Shown one piece after another: positions 33,638-44,693 of a stretch of 64,000 nt of DNA (its first letter is position 1; the number at the start of each line of letters is the position of its first letter). A program made the translations under genes and the position numbers. The notes beneath the pieces are model-generated. The model saw nothing but the letters and a program-made list of their open reading frames with translations, did not search any database and had not been told where the DNA came from. Source of the DNA: Apostichopus japonicus (taxonomy: Eukaryota > Echinodermata > Holothuroidea > Aspidochirotida > Stichopodidae); the NCBI RefSeq assembly GCF_037975245.1, contig NC_092571.1:10299917-10363916 (forward strand), given 5' to 3'.

Positions 33638-35155
33638 TACTCAAACTCGTTACTCGGGTTCTAAAAGAAGCTGTACTCGGGCACTGGTACTCGGATTATA
33701 AAAGAAGCTGTACCCGGACACTGGTACTCGGGTTCTAAAAGAAGCTGTACTCGGACACTGGTAAACGGGTTCTAAAAGAAGCTGTACTCGGACACTGGTA
33801 CTCGGGTTCTAAAAGAAGCTGTACTCGGGCACTGGTACTCGGATTATAAAAGAAGCTGTACTCGGACACTGGTACTCGGGTTCTAAAAGAAGCTGTACTC
33901 CGGCACTGGTACTCGGATTATAAAAGAAGCTGTACTCGGACATTGGTACTCGGATTATAAAAGAAGCTGTACTCGGGCACTGGTACTCGGATTATAAGAG
34001 AAGCTGTACTCGGGCACTGGTACTCGGATTATAAAAGAAGCTGTATACAGCTTCTACTCGGGCACTGGTACTCGGGTTCTAAAAGAAGCTGTACTCGGGC
34101 ACTGGTACTCGGATTATAAAAGAAGCTGTACTCGGGCACTAATACTCGGATTCTATGAGAAGCTGTACTCGGACATAGTTACTCGGATTATAAAAGAAGC
34201 TGTACTCGGGCACTGATACTCGGGTTCTAAAAGAAGCTGTACTCGGGCACTGGTACTCGGATTATAAAAGAAGCTGTACTCGGGCACTGATACTCGGATT
34301 CTAAGAGAAGCTGTACTCGGACATAGTTACTCGGATTATAAAAGAAGCTGTACTCGGGCACTGATACTCGGATTCTAAGAGAAGCTGTACTCGGGCACTG
34401 GCACTCGGTTTATAAAAGAAGCTGTACTCGGGCACTGGTACTCGGGTTCTTAAAGAAGCTGTACTCGGGCACTGGTACTCGGATTATAAAAGAAGCTGTA
34501 CTCGGGCACTGATACTCGGATTCTAAGAGAAGCTGTACTCGGACATAGTTACTCGGATTATAAAAGAAGCTGTACTCGGACATTGGTACTCGGATTATAA
34601 AAGAAGCTGTACCCGGACACTGGTACTCGGGTTCTAAAAGAAGCTGTACTCGGACACTGGTACTCGGGTTCTAAAAGAAGCTGTACTCGGGCACTGGTAC
34701 TCGGATTATAAAAGAAGCTGTACTCGGACACTGGTACTCGGGTTCTAAAAGAAGCTGTACTCGGGCACTGGTACTCGGGTTCTAAAAGAAGCTGTACTCG
34801 GGCACTGGTACTCGGATTCTAAAAGAAGCTGTACTCGGACATTGGTACTCGGATTCTAAAAGAAGATGTACTCGGACATTGGTACTCGGATTCTAAAAGA
34901 AGCTGTACTCGGACACTGGTACTCGGGTTCTAAAAGAACCTGTACTCGGGCACTGGTACTCGGATTCTAAAAGAAGCTGTACTCGGACATTGGTACTCGG
35001 ATTCTAAAAGAAGCTGTACTCGGACATTGGTACTCGGATTCTAAAAGAAGCTGTACTCGGACACTGGTACTCGCAACCTTAAAGAGGCTGTACTCGGGCA
35101 CTAGTACTCGGATTCTACTGAGAGAAGCTGTACTCGGACACTGGTGCTCGGATAA
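33638..35155 (+). repeat. 37-bp minisatellite array, about 41 units
   Basis: The unit is CTGTACTCGG(G/A)CACTGGTAC followed by TCGG(A/G)TT(A/C)TA(A)AAGAAG; it contains the half-repeat TACTCGG twice. Variants (GGTTCT versus GATTATA, and a GACATAGTTACTCGG type) recur in patterned order, pointing to higher-order duplication. The period is not a multiple of three and the frames inside are not genes. Confidence 0.97.
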
Positions 35156-35858
35156 CAAAACAAAAACCCAGCAGTCTGACTGTAGGCCTACTCGATACTC
35201 GGAATCGTAACTACTAGCAGGTTAAATTACTTGAACTCGACACTGGACCCGTTGCTAAAATCTGTATAGTCATGGTATGGGAAATTCAAGGCGCCACGAA
35301 TGGGCAATGTTTTAGCAACCCATAGACAGAGTAGTGGTTCTTGGCTAATCAAAACGTTTACAGTAGTTTGACGAATTAAAGTATGTGTAGATTTATATGG
35401 AGTATGTTAATAAAGGCACAATGGAGAGGTAATTTAGCGGTAGAAGTATTAAAAATTGAGAGACATTTTATCACACATCTGGCACCAGCAAGGGTAGTAG
35501 TGTCATCAAGGCAGTTGAGCTGAACATTTCTTTGGTGTTCTTCATATATTATATACAAATGATTTATCCACTGTGTAAAGTAGTAGTTATCCATTGTGTA
35601 AATTTATCCACTGCGTAATATAATATTCTTACAAACAGGTTGCATATTGATGTTAATTTTAAACTGATGAGAACATTGACAACTTAGCATACGTTCCAAA
35701 TATAGCCTAGTACATTTTAATTAACAGGATCACCCGAAAAACAATAATATGATTAAAGGATTACCCACACAATATTATGATAGGAAAGTCAAGCTTTTGA
35801 GCTGCCATGGATAAGAAGTCAAAGTGATTAGGAAATAGATAAAATAATATTTGATCTT
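35156..35858. other. no gene recognised
   Basis: Plain AT-rich sequence. Confidence 0.4.
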
Positions 35859-35961
35859 ATGTTTTTCTTCTTTATTTCTTCCTAATGAACCACCGGTGCT
35901 GTTCATGGATGAAATATGTCATTTGATGAATAAAAGATGGCAGTGATAGTTGTCAAAACTT
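35859..35961 (+). repeat. dispersed repeat family 4, copy 2
   Basis: Matches 2421-2510: a T-rich lead-in, ACCACCGGTGCTGTTCATGG, GATGAAATATGTCATTTGAT and CAGTGATAGTTGTCAAA. Confidence 0.65.
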
Positions 35962-37267
35962 GAGCTAACTGTTACTTTTAGTATGGAATAGGTCTTAGTA
36001 TAATATAAGTAGCCTAGCCAGAGATCTAGTTATGATAGAGTTACGCAATCAGTCCTAGTCAGAGAGACATTGTGAACATGATCGTAGGTCTGTGATACCA
36101 AGTGTAGTAGTATGTGTGACCCTAGGCTAGGTTTTGCACACTTATTACTGTTATCACTTTAGTCTGCTAGTCGCATCGACCATCAGCTGTTCTTCGGGCA
36201 AGGGTAGCTTCATTGGTAATGAATATGCATAACAGTGCGTCTCTTATTGGTTGGTTTAATTCAAGAGGTACGGCGTAACAGAATACATGTAGGAAAAAAA
36301 CTAATAAATTTGCCATAACTTTAATCAGTTTCTACCGTGTGTGGATTAAATATTAAATACTAAAATATCAAATGTTAAAAGAATAATTTACAATTGTTTA
36401 TTAAGTGTGGAATGTTTTAATCCGTGTCTTCAAATTCTAGAAAGTGTTGAGAGGTGTGTTTGAATTGTGACGACGGAACAGGTGTCATTTTATGTCAGCT
36501 TGCTAAATTACAATATTATTTAGGTTAAGTATATTTGTAATAACATCGAACTTACAGCGTGTTTCTGTGGTAAGTCTCTGAACTAGTGGCTCCCGACCTG
36601 TCTGGATACACTGTTCAGAAATTTGGTTGTTATGGCAACAAGTTTTCATTCTTTTTGTACGTTTTCTTTTTTACCGCTATCTGGTCGTGAAATCTCATCT
36701 CTTTGTTTTCGTCGAGTGTTTTATAATATTTTTTTCCTTTGTTTCCACACATTGTTTTAGCAATCAGCGGTTCAATCTGTCTCTATAATTTAGCCAACAA
36801 AATGGCAGTTCGCCTAGCAACAATAGAAGTATTGAAACGCAGTGTCTTACCACAAAAGAAAACTGTTTTACCGTTACCAATTGTTCCCAGTTTATACAGA
36901 CTGAAGAAAAAACAATTACGAAATTTTATCGATTAAAGAGGTGTCCTGTTGTAACTAGTTATATCGCTATATACACCAAGTCACTCTTCGTTAAACTTTA
37001 CAAGTTTAAAGGTACTTGTGATTGTCCTGAAAACATAGCTTCGTGCTAAAACTACTACAAGTCAATAACTAAACTTCTAAGCGCATGCAAGTTAGTCTCG
37101 TGAGGCTGATGCCACATTTTAAGCTTAGAATTATAGGAAGATTGTTTAATACACTCACAACACAGTGAATAAGGGAAAGGTTGAAATTTGAGTCAAATTC
37201 AATATTGGGAACAGAAGAATATTGCCCATGTCAGTTGATATTGCAAGGATCCGAATATATGTACACG
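35962..37267. other. no gene recognised
   Basis: A small open frame at 36739-36936 has no recognisable domain. Otherwise featureless AT-rich sequence. Confidence 0.4.
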
Positions 37268-37275
37268 GATAACAG

Positions 37276-37657
37276 CAGTGGCGGAGCATCACAGTCAGGG
37301 GGGGGGGGCGGATGCCCCCTGACGAACTCAAGTGGACTGCTGGCCCCCTTTTCTGCACTTTACCACTTTTCACTTATTCGCGATTATTTACTTTTTTATT
37401 GCGCTCTCATCTACCTATTGACATTTGTCTCATTTTGTTGGTGTAATTTGGCGATGACACCTATTTATTCTTCGTTTATCTGCAAATTAGCCAGGCCCGG
37501 AAAGGGTAATTTCCGGTTATCTAGGGAGTATCTTTACTCAAAAAATTTCTGTACGCTCCGCGCCAACCTATGGTGGCGCTCCGCTTAGATAGTGTCGAAA
37601 GCGCCCCTACAGACCATTCTCGCCCCCTCCTGACCAATACCCCTAGCTCCGCCACTG
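37276..37657. mobile_element. non-autonomous hAT element, 382 bp, perfect TSD
   Basis: Perfect 12-bp TIRs CAGTGGCGGAGC (37276-37287) and GCTCCGCCACTG (37646-37657). Identical 8-bp flanks GATAACAG at 37268-37275 and 37658-37665. It carries the shared subterminal module in reverse orientation (37551-37592 plus the adjoining part to about 37481). It has no transposase and is probably mobilised in trans. Confidence 0.95.
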
Positions 37658-37665
37658 GATAACAG

Positions 37666-38524
37666 GCTTATACCGACATTTAAATATGCGTGTGTGCTTC
37701 TTTATACTAAACATACGAGATCAAGTTCTACTATATATTTAGCCTCATTACGAGAAGTGTCGATTTTACCCGGCGGGAGTGGTCAGCTGTAGCGAAAGGA
37801 ATGGTCACTCAGGATATCAAAACGATAACATGCAAGGACCATTACGGTCACTCTGTATTGTTGTTAGATTACTGTAACAAGACCCAAACAAATCCAGGTC
37901 AATTTCCCACCATAATATAAAATAAACAAATAAGAAATGCAACGCACTTATAACCCAGCAAACAACTAAAATTATCTATAATGTTGAAGCAGTGCAGTAT
38001 ATAATGAGAATCAACAGACATATTGGCTGCGTGTTTTGTTTACAATGATAAGAAAGGTTCCTTTGATGAGACGAAAGTTTAGTTTAAAATATACAAGTAT
38101 TAAAAAAAAGTGTCACTTTTTTTATATTCGACCATAAGGCAAAGATTTAGAGTAGTTGCGGGGTTCGTTTTATCACTCGAATGTATAGGGGGTATGTATT
38201 GCGGAGTTAAACTGGCTCGTAGAGCTCTCCTCGATATAACAAAGGCGCTGGGGGATTGTAAAGCAAACAGCCAAGCCACCTCTTTCAAGTACGTTTGATA
38301 ATGAAAGAGCAAAGTCAATGAAGTGCTCAAACACTCAGCTACTGGAATTTGCAATCAAACTAGGATAGCGAGTAAAATTAAAGCAGCTGAGTACTACGTT
38401 TAATGCATCCAAATTTCGTGCATCTATGCCCAACATTTACACATACAACTTACTGTGTAAGATCCGATACTATTTCTCATAGCATACAAACACAAACGGT
38501 GTAGGCCTAATTAGCCCTTTGACA
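37666..38524. other. no gene recognised
   Basis: No recognisable gene. A conserved-looking stretch at about 38150-38300 has no partner in the window. Confidence 0.35.
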
Positions 38525-38532
38525 CTCACAGG

Positions 38533-39848
38533 CATGGGCGCAGATCAGTCTCGGATAATGGTGGGGACGTATGGCAAGCCATTTTATTTTTTATTCAGTA
38601 TTTATTGATATCAACAATTATTTAATGATATCAACAATTATTTAATGATATCATGAATTATTTCATGATATCTGAAATTGTTTTAATGATATGTACGTCG
38701 TATTTGATGATATCATTAATTGGTGCAAGGAAATTATTGATATCATTATTTTATTTGATGATATCATAATTAAACTTTCTGATATCAAGAATTGAATTTG
38801 TGATATCTTAAAATAGATGAACTATTATAGATATCAATAATTCAATTCAAGATATCATAAATTCAATTTCAGATATCTGTATTTAAATTAATGATATCAA
38901 AAAGTATGACGTACATATCACGAATTCGGCCATATTTAATGATATCATAAATTCCAATTATTGATATCATCAAATATGGCGTACATATCACGAATTCGGC
39001 CATATTTAATGATATCATTAATTCGAATTTTTGATATCATAAATTCCAATTAATGATATCATCAAATATGACGTACATATCACGAATTCGGCCATATTTA
39101 ATGATATCATCAATTACGCCCTCAGTTTGAGCGCCTGGGATTATGTGGCGGGAAGTACAGTGCAGTGCGGTTAGTGCATTATATTCTGTCTAGAAATGGT
39201 TGAGCTTCAATCCCCGCCATATTAAGAGCAGTTTTACGTATTGAGCCTACCGTATAACTAATGTAATGTATACTGCACTGCACTAGACCCATACCAACTA
39301 CCACCAGCTTAGTTCCATAAGGCCTATGTACGGATGAGTTACTGAGACTACGCCGTATAACCAGACATATCGCAGCCATATTTAATGATATCATTAAATA
39401 TGACCGAATTCTTGATATGTACGTCATAATTGTTGATATCATTAAATCGAATTAGTGATATGTACATATCATTAATTCGAATTAGTGATATCAGTAAATA
39501 TGACGTCATATTTACTGATATCACTAATTCGAATTAGTGACATGTACATATCACTAATTCGAATCACTGATATCAGTAAATATGACGTCATATTTGATGA
39601 TATCACTAATTCGAATTAATGATATGTACATATCACTAATTCGAATTAGTGATATGTACATATCACTAATTCGAATTACTGATATCAGTAAATATGACGT
39701 CATATTTGATGACGTTCAATACAGGGGAATTTGAAATGCAGCGTTTGGTCAAGACATATTGGTGGGGACACGGTATATCATGTCCCCACCACTGAAAAAA
39801 AGTTGGTGGGAACGCGTCCCGCTGTCCCCACCAGGATCTGCGCCCATG
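38533..39848. mobile_element. hAT-type element with palindromic satellite interior, perfect TSD
   Basis: Ends CATGGGCGCAGATC (38533-38546) and GATCTGCGCCCATG (39835-39848) are a perfect 14-bp TIR. Identical flanks CTCACAGG lie at 38525-38532 and 39849-39856. The outermost ~38 bp at the left and ~130 bp at the right match the element at 43069-43622. The middle (about 38571-39715) is instead arrays of GATATC, GAATTC and TGACGTCA palindromes around a unique centre (about 39117-39370). The left array end and right array start are reverse complements of each other. The array begins with ATGGCAAGCCAT, as does the foldback at 4283. Confidence 0.93.
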
Positions 39849-39856
39849 CTCACAGG

Positions 39857-42260
39857 AATCAACCAATTCTTTTATGCAACTTAGATTAGGATTTTGGAAC
39901 ATGCGCCATATTTTATAGAGCAGGTACGGTTTTGTAAGTGGCATCAATCAACGTAACCTCGAGATATCCGATATACTTATAAGTACTTATTATGAACAAT
40001 ATATATCAAATAAAATATCTAAATATGTACGGAAACTTAAAATGTAGTAAACCTTTTAAAAATGTCTTCATTTCATCGTTTCAATTGCGACTTTGTTGAT
40101 CTAAACTCATAGTGTTTTATTTTTATGAATTCATGTTATATCTTTACTTTAAATGTATAGAGTATGATACCATAATTATGTCAAACTGCAACGCAAAATG
40201 AAATATAATAATTATGATTTTTTTTTTTATGAGAGGGTGGTAGCTGCATGCTTTAAGTACGTTTATGTGCTAGAGGTGAAAAATCAAGTGGCTGTCTGAG
40301 TTGAGAGTGGCGCTTCATCTCCAACGATTTGACGATTATGAATATGACGTATCACAGAGCTAACACTTTATTTGTAGCACCAGAGGCGCCAGGAAGTCTG
40401 AACTAATTTATCTTTGAAGATCGATCATTCAATAATTGCGAAACCGATGACGTCCATATGTAAAGAGAGAGATATAGGGTTGGGGGGGGGGTCGGGACAG
40501 GGGAGGGGGAAATACAATGAGCAGGGTCACACTGTGGTGTAGGACCTAACTAATCCATTAGGCTCATGTTTCACCTACCCCACTACAATCTAGCCCAGCC
40601 CAGTCGTTGGACGTCATGTAGGCCTCTAAGTGGATCGTCCATGAGTTGCTTATTAGCTCTGCTTATATTATATCTGTAGTATACACCTATATGACCTTCC
40701 TAAGAATGACGAATTCATTTCTCTCGTCAGCTAATTGAAGATGTATCAAAGCGTATGCAATCTCTCGAGATAACACGGTTCATGTTATGGAAGTCTGTTT
40801 TACCAAAATCGTTTGGTTTCTTAACAGTGTATGTAGCCCATATTATAATATTAAAATTAATTGTTAATAGAAATTTTATTCCCTCGCGGCTTTTTTTCCG
40901 AAAATGAAAAAAATCAATTTAATAAGAGAACTTGACCACCAAAAACGTTTCCGTTCGACCGCAAACATAGATTGCAGCTAGAAAGTTGATACATGTAACA
41001 ATTTCACTTTCCTTTGACTCGTAGCCCTGGGTTGTATTGCAGACCGACTGATATTAGTCTAGCCAACGGCAAGAGGCGGTCTGCTTTTAGCACTCATCAA
41101 GAACTGGAGATGGTTTCCTTTTTTTGGCTTGGAACGGCTATTTTGTTGTCATTTTCAACAGAAATGGGGCAAATTAAAGATGATATTTTGTAATAATGAC
41201 GAAATGCCCGGAGGATGGATGAACTTGTCTTTGTACATCAAACTTTGATGTTTTCCTTTAGTGACCCCCGCATGGCTACTTACGAGTTTAATTACTTGTG
41301 AAGGTGGGTTCGCTGTTTCCAATGGTCGTAAAGCAATCGTATCTAAATCGCGATCGGAAGTTAAACGAAACAAAATGCCAGCTGAGAATTGTTACGATCC
41401 CCAGAATATCAGTTCCTACTGAGTTATACGTACTGTTTCGGGATGTGTTCAATATTCCCCTTGCTTATCGCTTACATTCTACACACAGCTTATTACAGCC
41501 ATATATACCTACAACTCGGTAGGGACTGATATTCCGGGACCGTAACAGTTCTCAACAGGCATGTATCTATATATCTGCACCCATCCCTGTGTACAGTTAC
41601 AACAATGCATATAGAAAGTGCCTAGGGGTGGGGAGGATGAAGGGGAGTGGACACACGCCGATGGTGAGAGACCCCTATATATGCATGCCTCTGATATATA
41701 GTATAGCTACATCATCTCGTAGATACATACCTGCCTCCTTGGCGAAGGGAAACAAAATGCACGAACATATTGAACCTTGGTTTTACTTCCAGCAAAAACA
41801 CTTGGGCTAGTCAGAACGAATAATATAATATATAAAACACAAAATGTATAGCGGATACCGTGAACTTACTCTCAAATTAGAAACTGGTAAACAACTTTGA
41901 AAGGGGGGAAAACCCCTAAAATTGTGTCATGTCTGTAACTTCGTGAGATAATTCTCTCACATAACCAATAACATGTACATATATTAGTTATTATTAGCAG
42001 ACAATGACACCGACGACAACGTGGCAGTGAGGCCCTTTATACATAACTCAGGTAGAGTGTAACACTCAGACAACGTGTTATTATTTGTACAGACATTCAA
42101 TGACATTATTTATCTTTCATGCCTGCTTCCTCGAACTTGACATTAATTCAACATTGTCATTGGCTCATTATGTCTGACACAGTGACTGCCGGTGAAGGCT
42201 AGAGTCGTCTCGGAGGCGTATATCATCTCCAAACAAACAAGCAAATTATGACCAAATAAT
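39857..42260. other. no gene recognised; G-rich run
   Basis: G-rich run at about 40480-40508. Scattered open frames of 70-74 codons on both strands have no recognisable domain. Confidence 0.4.
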
Positions 42261-42268
42261 TCTTCACT

Positions 42269-44163
42269 CAGTGGCGGAGATTTCTTGTCAGAAGTGGGGG
42301 GGGGGGGGCGGGGTTGCAGGCCATTGATGAAATAAAAAGTCATAACTGCTGGCTCACTATCTAAGTGGAGCGCCACCATAAGTTGGCGCGAAGTGCACAA
42401 GAATTTTTTGGCAATATTGCCTCCCAGATTGCAGTAAATGGCACTGCCCAGGCCTTGAAAAGCTGCATTTAACCAGGGGCGTATGCAGGATTTTCTAACC
42501 CGGGGGGCACGTATTACTATCTAAGCGGAGCGCCACCATTGGTTGGCGCGCAGCGTACAAGCAAATTTCTGGTTTTTGTACCCCCAGATCACCGGAAATG
42601 GCACTTCTCGGGCTTGAAACTGACCAACCATATGTACACTTTTGCCTGAGAACCAAGTTTTTTCCAAATACTTTTTTCTCATCTATAACCTTTTTGAAGA
42701 TTGTCACCAGTCACACATCATGTTCGACTTCATCACATATCCTGTGGATCATTGCTTTTGTAGGTGATTCTTCATTGCGACCCACAATATCAGTCAGAAT
42801 TTGAAAATTCACAATTCTTGAATAAATTCACTTCAAAACATACCCATAATGTTGCACAAAATATCATCTATGGACAACCGATATAGAAAAACCCCATTCA
42901 AACCCTAACAGACGGGTCAAAATTGCACGAGTATGATGAAGTATGATGAAGAATGTTGGTTAGGGAATTTTCGAAAATTCAGACGGCTACTAAAAAATTT
43001 CATTGAAGGAAATAAAAATATACCAGATATTTCCGAAACCGAACACTACACACATCGACAGTTGTGAGCATGGGCGCAGATCAGTCTTGGATAATGGCGG
43101 GGACGCGTGTCTGTTCTATGACACTAAGCGGAGCGCGACCATGGGTTCGCGCGTAGCGTACGATTTTTTGGGGCAAATATACCTCCCAGATCGCCAGAAA
43201 TAACACTTCCCAGACCTAATGATGCTCCTAAACCTCCTTAAGTTTTAGATCTCATGGCTTAGAAATTTAGTTTGGAGAAATACATGGGCGTCTGCAGAAA
43301 GAAAATCAGGGGACAAATAATCCAAGTAGACTTTTGTATATAAGATGTGTCTGGGGTCCTCTCCCAGAAAACAAATATAGACTGCCGCAAATGCGATTTC
43401 CGTCCTATATTTAACAACTGTGGATAAAATACAATAAACTGAGAACTGCTGCATGTCATTTCCACAATGCTGGATCAAACTGCGCCAAGGTTCAATACAG
43501 GGGAACTTGAAATGCAGCTATTGGTCAAGACAAATTGGCGGGGAAACGGTATATCATGTCCCCACTACTGAAAAAGTTGGTGGGGACGCGTCCCGCTGTC
43601 CTCACCAGGATCTGCGCCCATGGTTTGGAGGCTGTTTATCGTGGAACGCCATTTTCATGCTCACTGATATGATGTATATCTGCTGTTTGCTTTACAAATT
43701 CGAATAATTTTGTCACTGTTCCTCTTTCTCTTCCCGTTTTCTTGCCGTAGTTTCTACTCCATCCTTTTCTCCTTTTCTCTCTTTCTTCTTTTTCTTTTCC
43801 TTCCTTCACCTCGTTGAAGTTGGCAAGTGTATACAGTTCCAAAGCTATTCAACAGCAACAAAACGTTATTTTGTGTATGTCTGTTGTGGGGCGAAGTTAG
43901 CGCTATAAGCTACAAGTTCCAATGCGCAAGGTGGGGCAAAGGGGCTAGAAATAATGTGTGGGTCAATTCTAACTCGGTTTTCGGTCGTTAATTGTTGATG
44001 TAGCCTACCAGGTAAAAGGTTGAAATGACTTTAACAATTTCAAAATTTAATAATTTGAACATTACTGGCAAAAACTAGGGGGGTTGATTGTGTGGGCCAA
44101 CCCCCCCTCTTCAAAAAGTGGGGGGTTAAAACCCCCCCAACCCCCCCTGTTTCTCCGCCAGTG
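42269..44163. mobile_element. hAT-type element, 1.9 kb, with nested insertions
   Basis: Ends CAGTGGCGGAGA (42269-42280) and TCTCCGCCAGTG (44152-44163) are a 12-bp TIR with one mismatch. Identical 8-bp flanks TCTTCACT lie at 42261-42268 and 44164-44171. A 13-G run (42296-42308) and G/C tracts mark the subterminal regions. It carries two copies of the shared module (42357 and 42517). The second follows CAGGGGCGTATGCAGG at 42475, which looks like another hAT left end without a recognisable right end. A complete element is nested at 43069-43622. No transposase is left. Confidence 0.93.
43069..43622. mobile_element. nested non-autonomous hAT-type element, 554 bp
   Basis: Perfect 14-bp TIR CATGGGCGCAGATC / GATCTGCGCCCATG, the same as the element at 38533. 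The flanks GTTGTGAG (43061-43068) and GTTTGGAG (43623-43630) match 6 of 8. The interior has the shared module (43123-43160 onward). The right ~130 bp, including GTTCAATACAGGGGAA and TGGTCAAGACA, matches the right end of the 38533 element. Confidence 0.88.
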
Positions 44164-44171
44164 TCTTCACT

Positions 44172-44594
44172 TGACTTTTATATTTCCTATAAGTCTCATA
44201 GATTAAAGGGTCTAGTATTTATACTAGCTCTAAATGCTAATCATATTCATTAAATATGCTAGAAAGTCACATATCTGGTCACTCATCCGTTTGTTTCAAC
44301 AAGCATTTTGTACCAAACATAAAGTATGTTTCGTAATGAGAGTTTTGTCTATAACTTAAGACCCTAGTATGAACAGCCTGGGTACCCTTCTTTTTCACAC
44401 AGCTATTTTCCCGTATATATTTGCTGTACTGCCCAGAGAACGCCCCGGTTACGTTTTCGATTGATACTAGGGACAGATCCTCGGGTATGTAAAAGGCAGT
44501 GGTCAAGCACATTCGTGATAGGCACAAACGGACTCTGGGGCATGTGAAGTATGCACGCGAGAAAAAGATTATTACAAACGACTAGGCCAAGACT
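44172..44594. other. family 3 fragment, otherwise no gene
   Basis: A reverse family 3 fragment lies at about 44250-44290 (AAATATGCTAGAAAGTCAC). Otherwise featureless. Confidence 0.4.
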
Positions 44595-44693
44595 ATAGGG
44601 AGACGGGGAAGAGAGAAAGAGGCAGAGAGAAAGTGAGGAGGGAGAGGAAACTTGGAGGGGGGGGGGTTAGAGAGGGGGTAGGGTTTGAAGAAG
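44595..44693 (+). repeat. polypurine tract with poly-G run
   Basis: About 100 bp of almost pure A/G sequence, including a G run of about 10 near 44657-44668. It could form triplex or quadruplex structures. No gene evidence. Confidence 0.7.

Noticed and set aside
33638-35155. CRISPR-like regular repeat array
   Set aside because: The 37-bp units abut directly with no unique spacers, and the context is eukaryotic. It is a minisatellite.
34967-35158. Small repeat-rich protein on the minus strand
   Set aside because: It is read-through of the 37-bp minisatellite, whose period rotates the frame.
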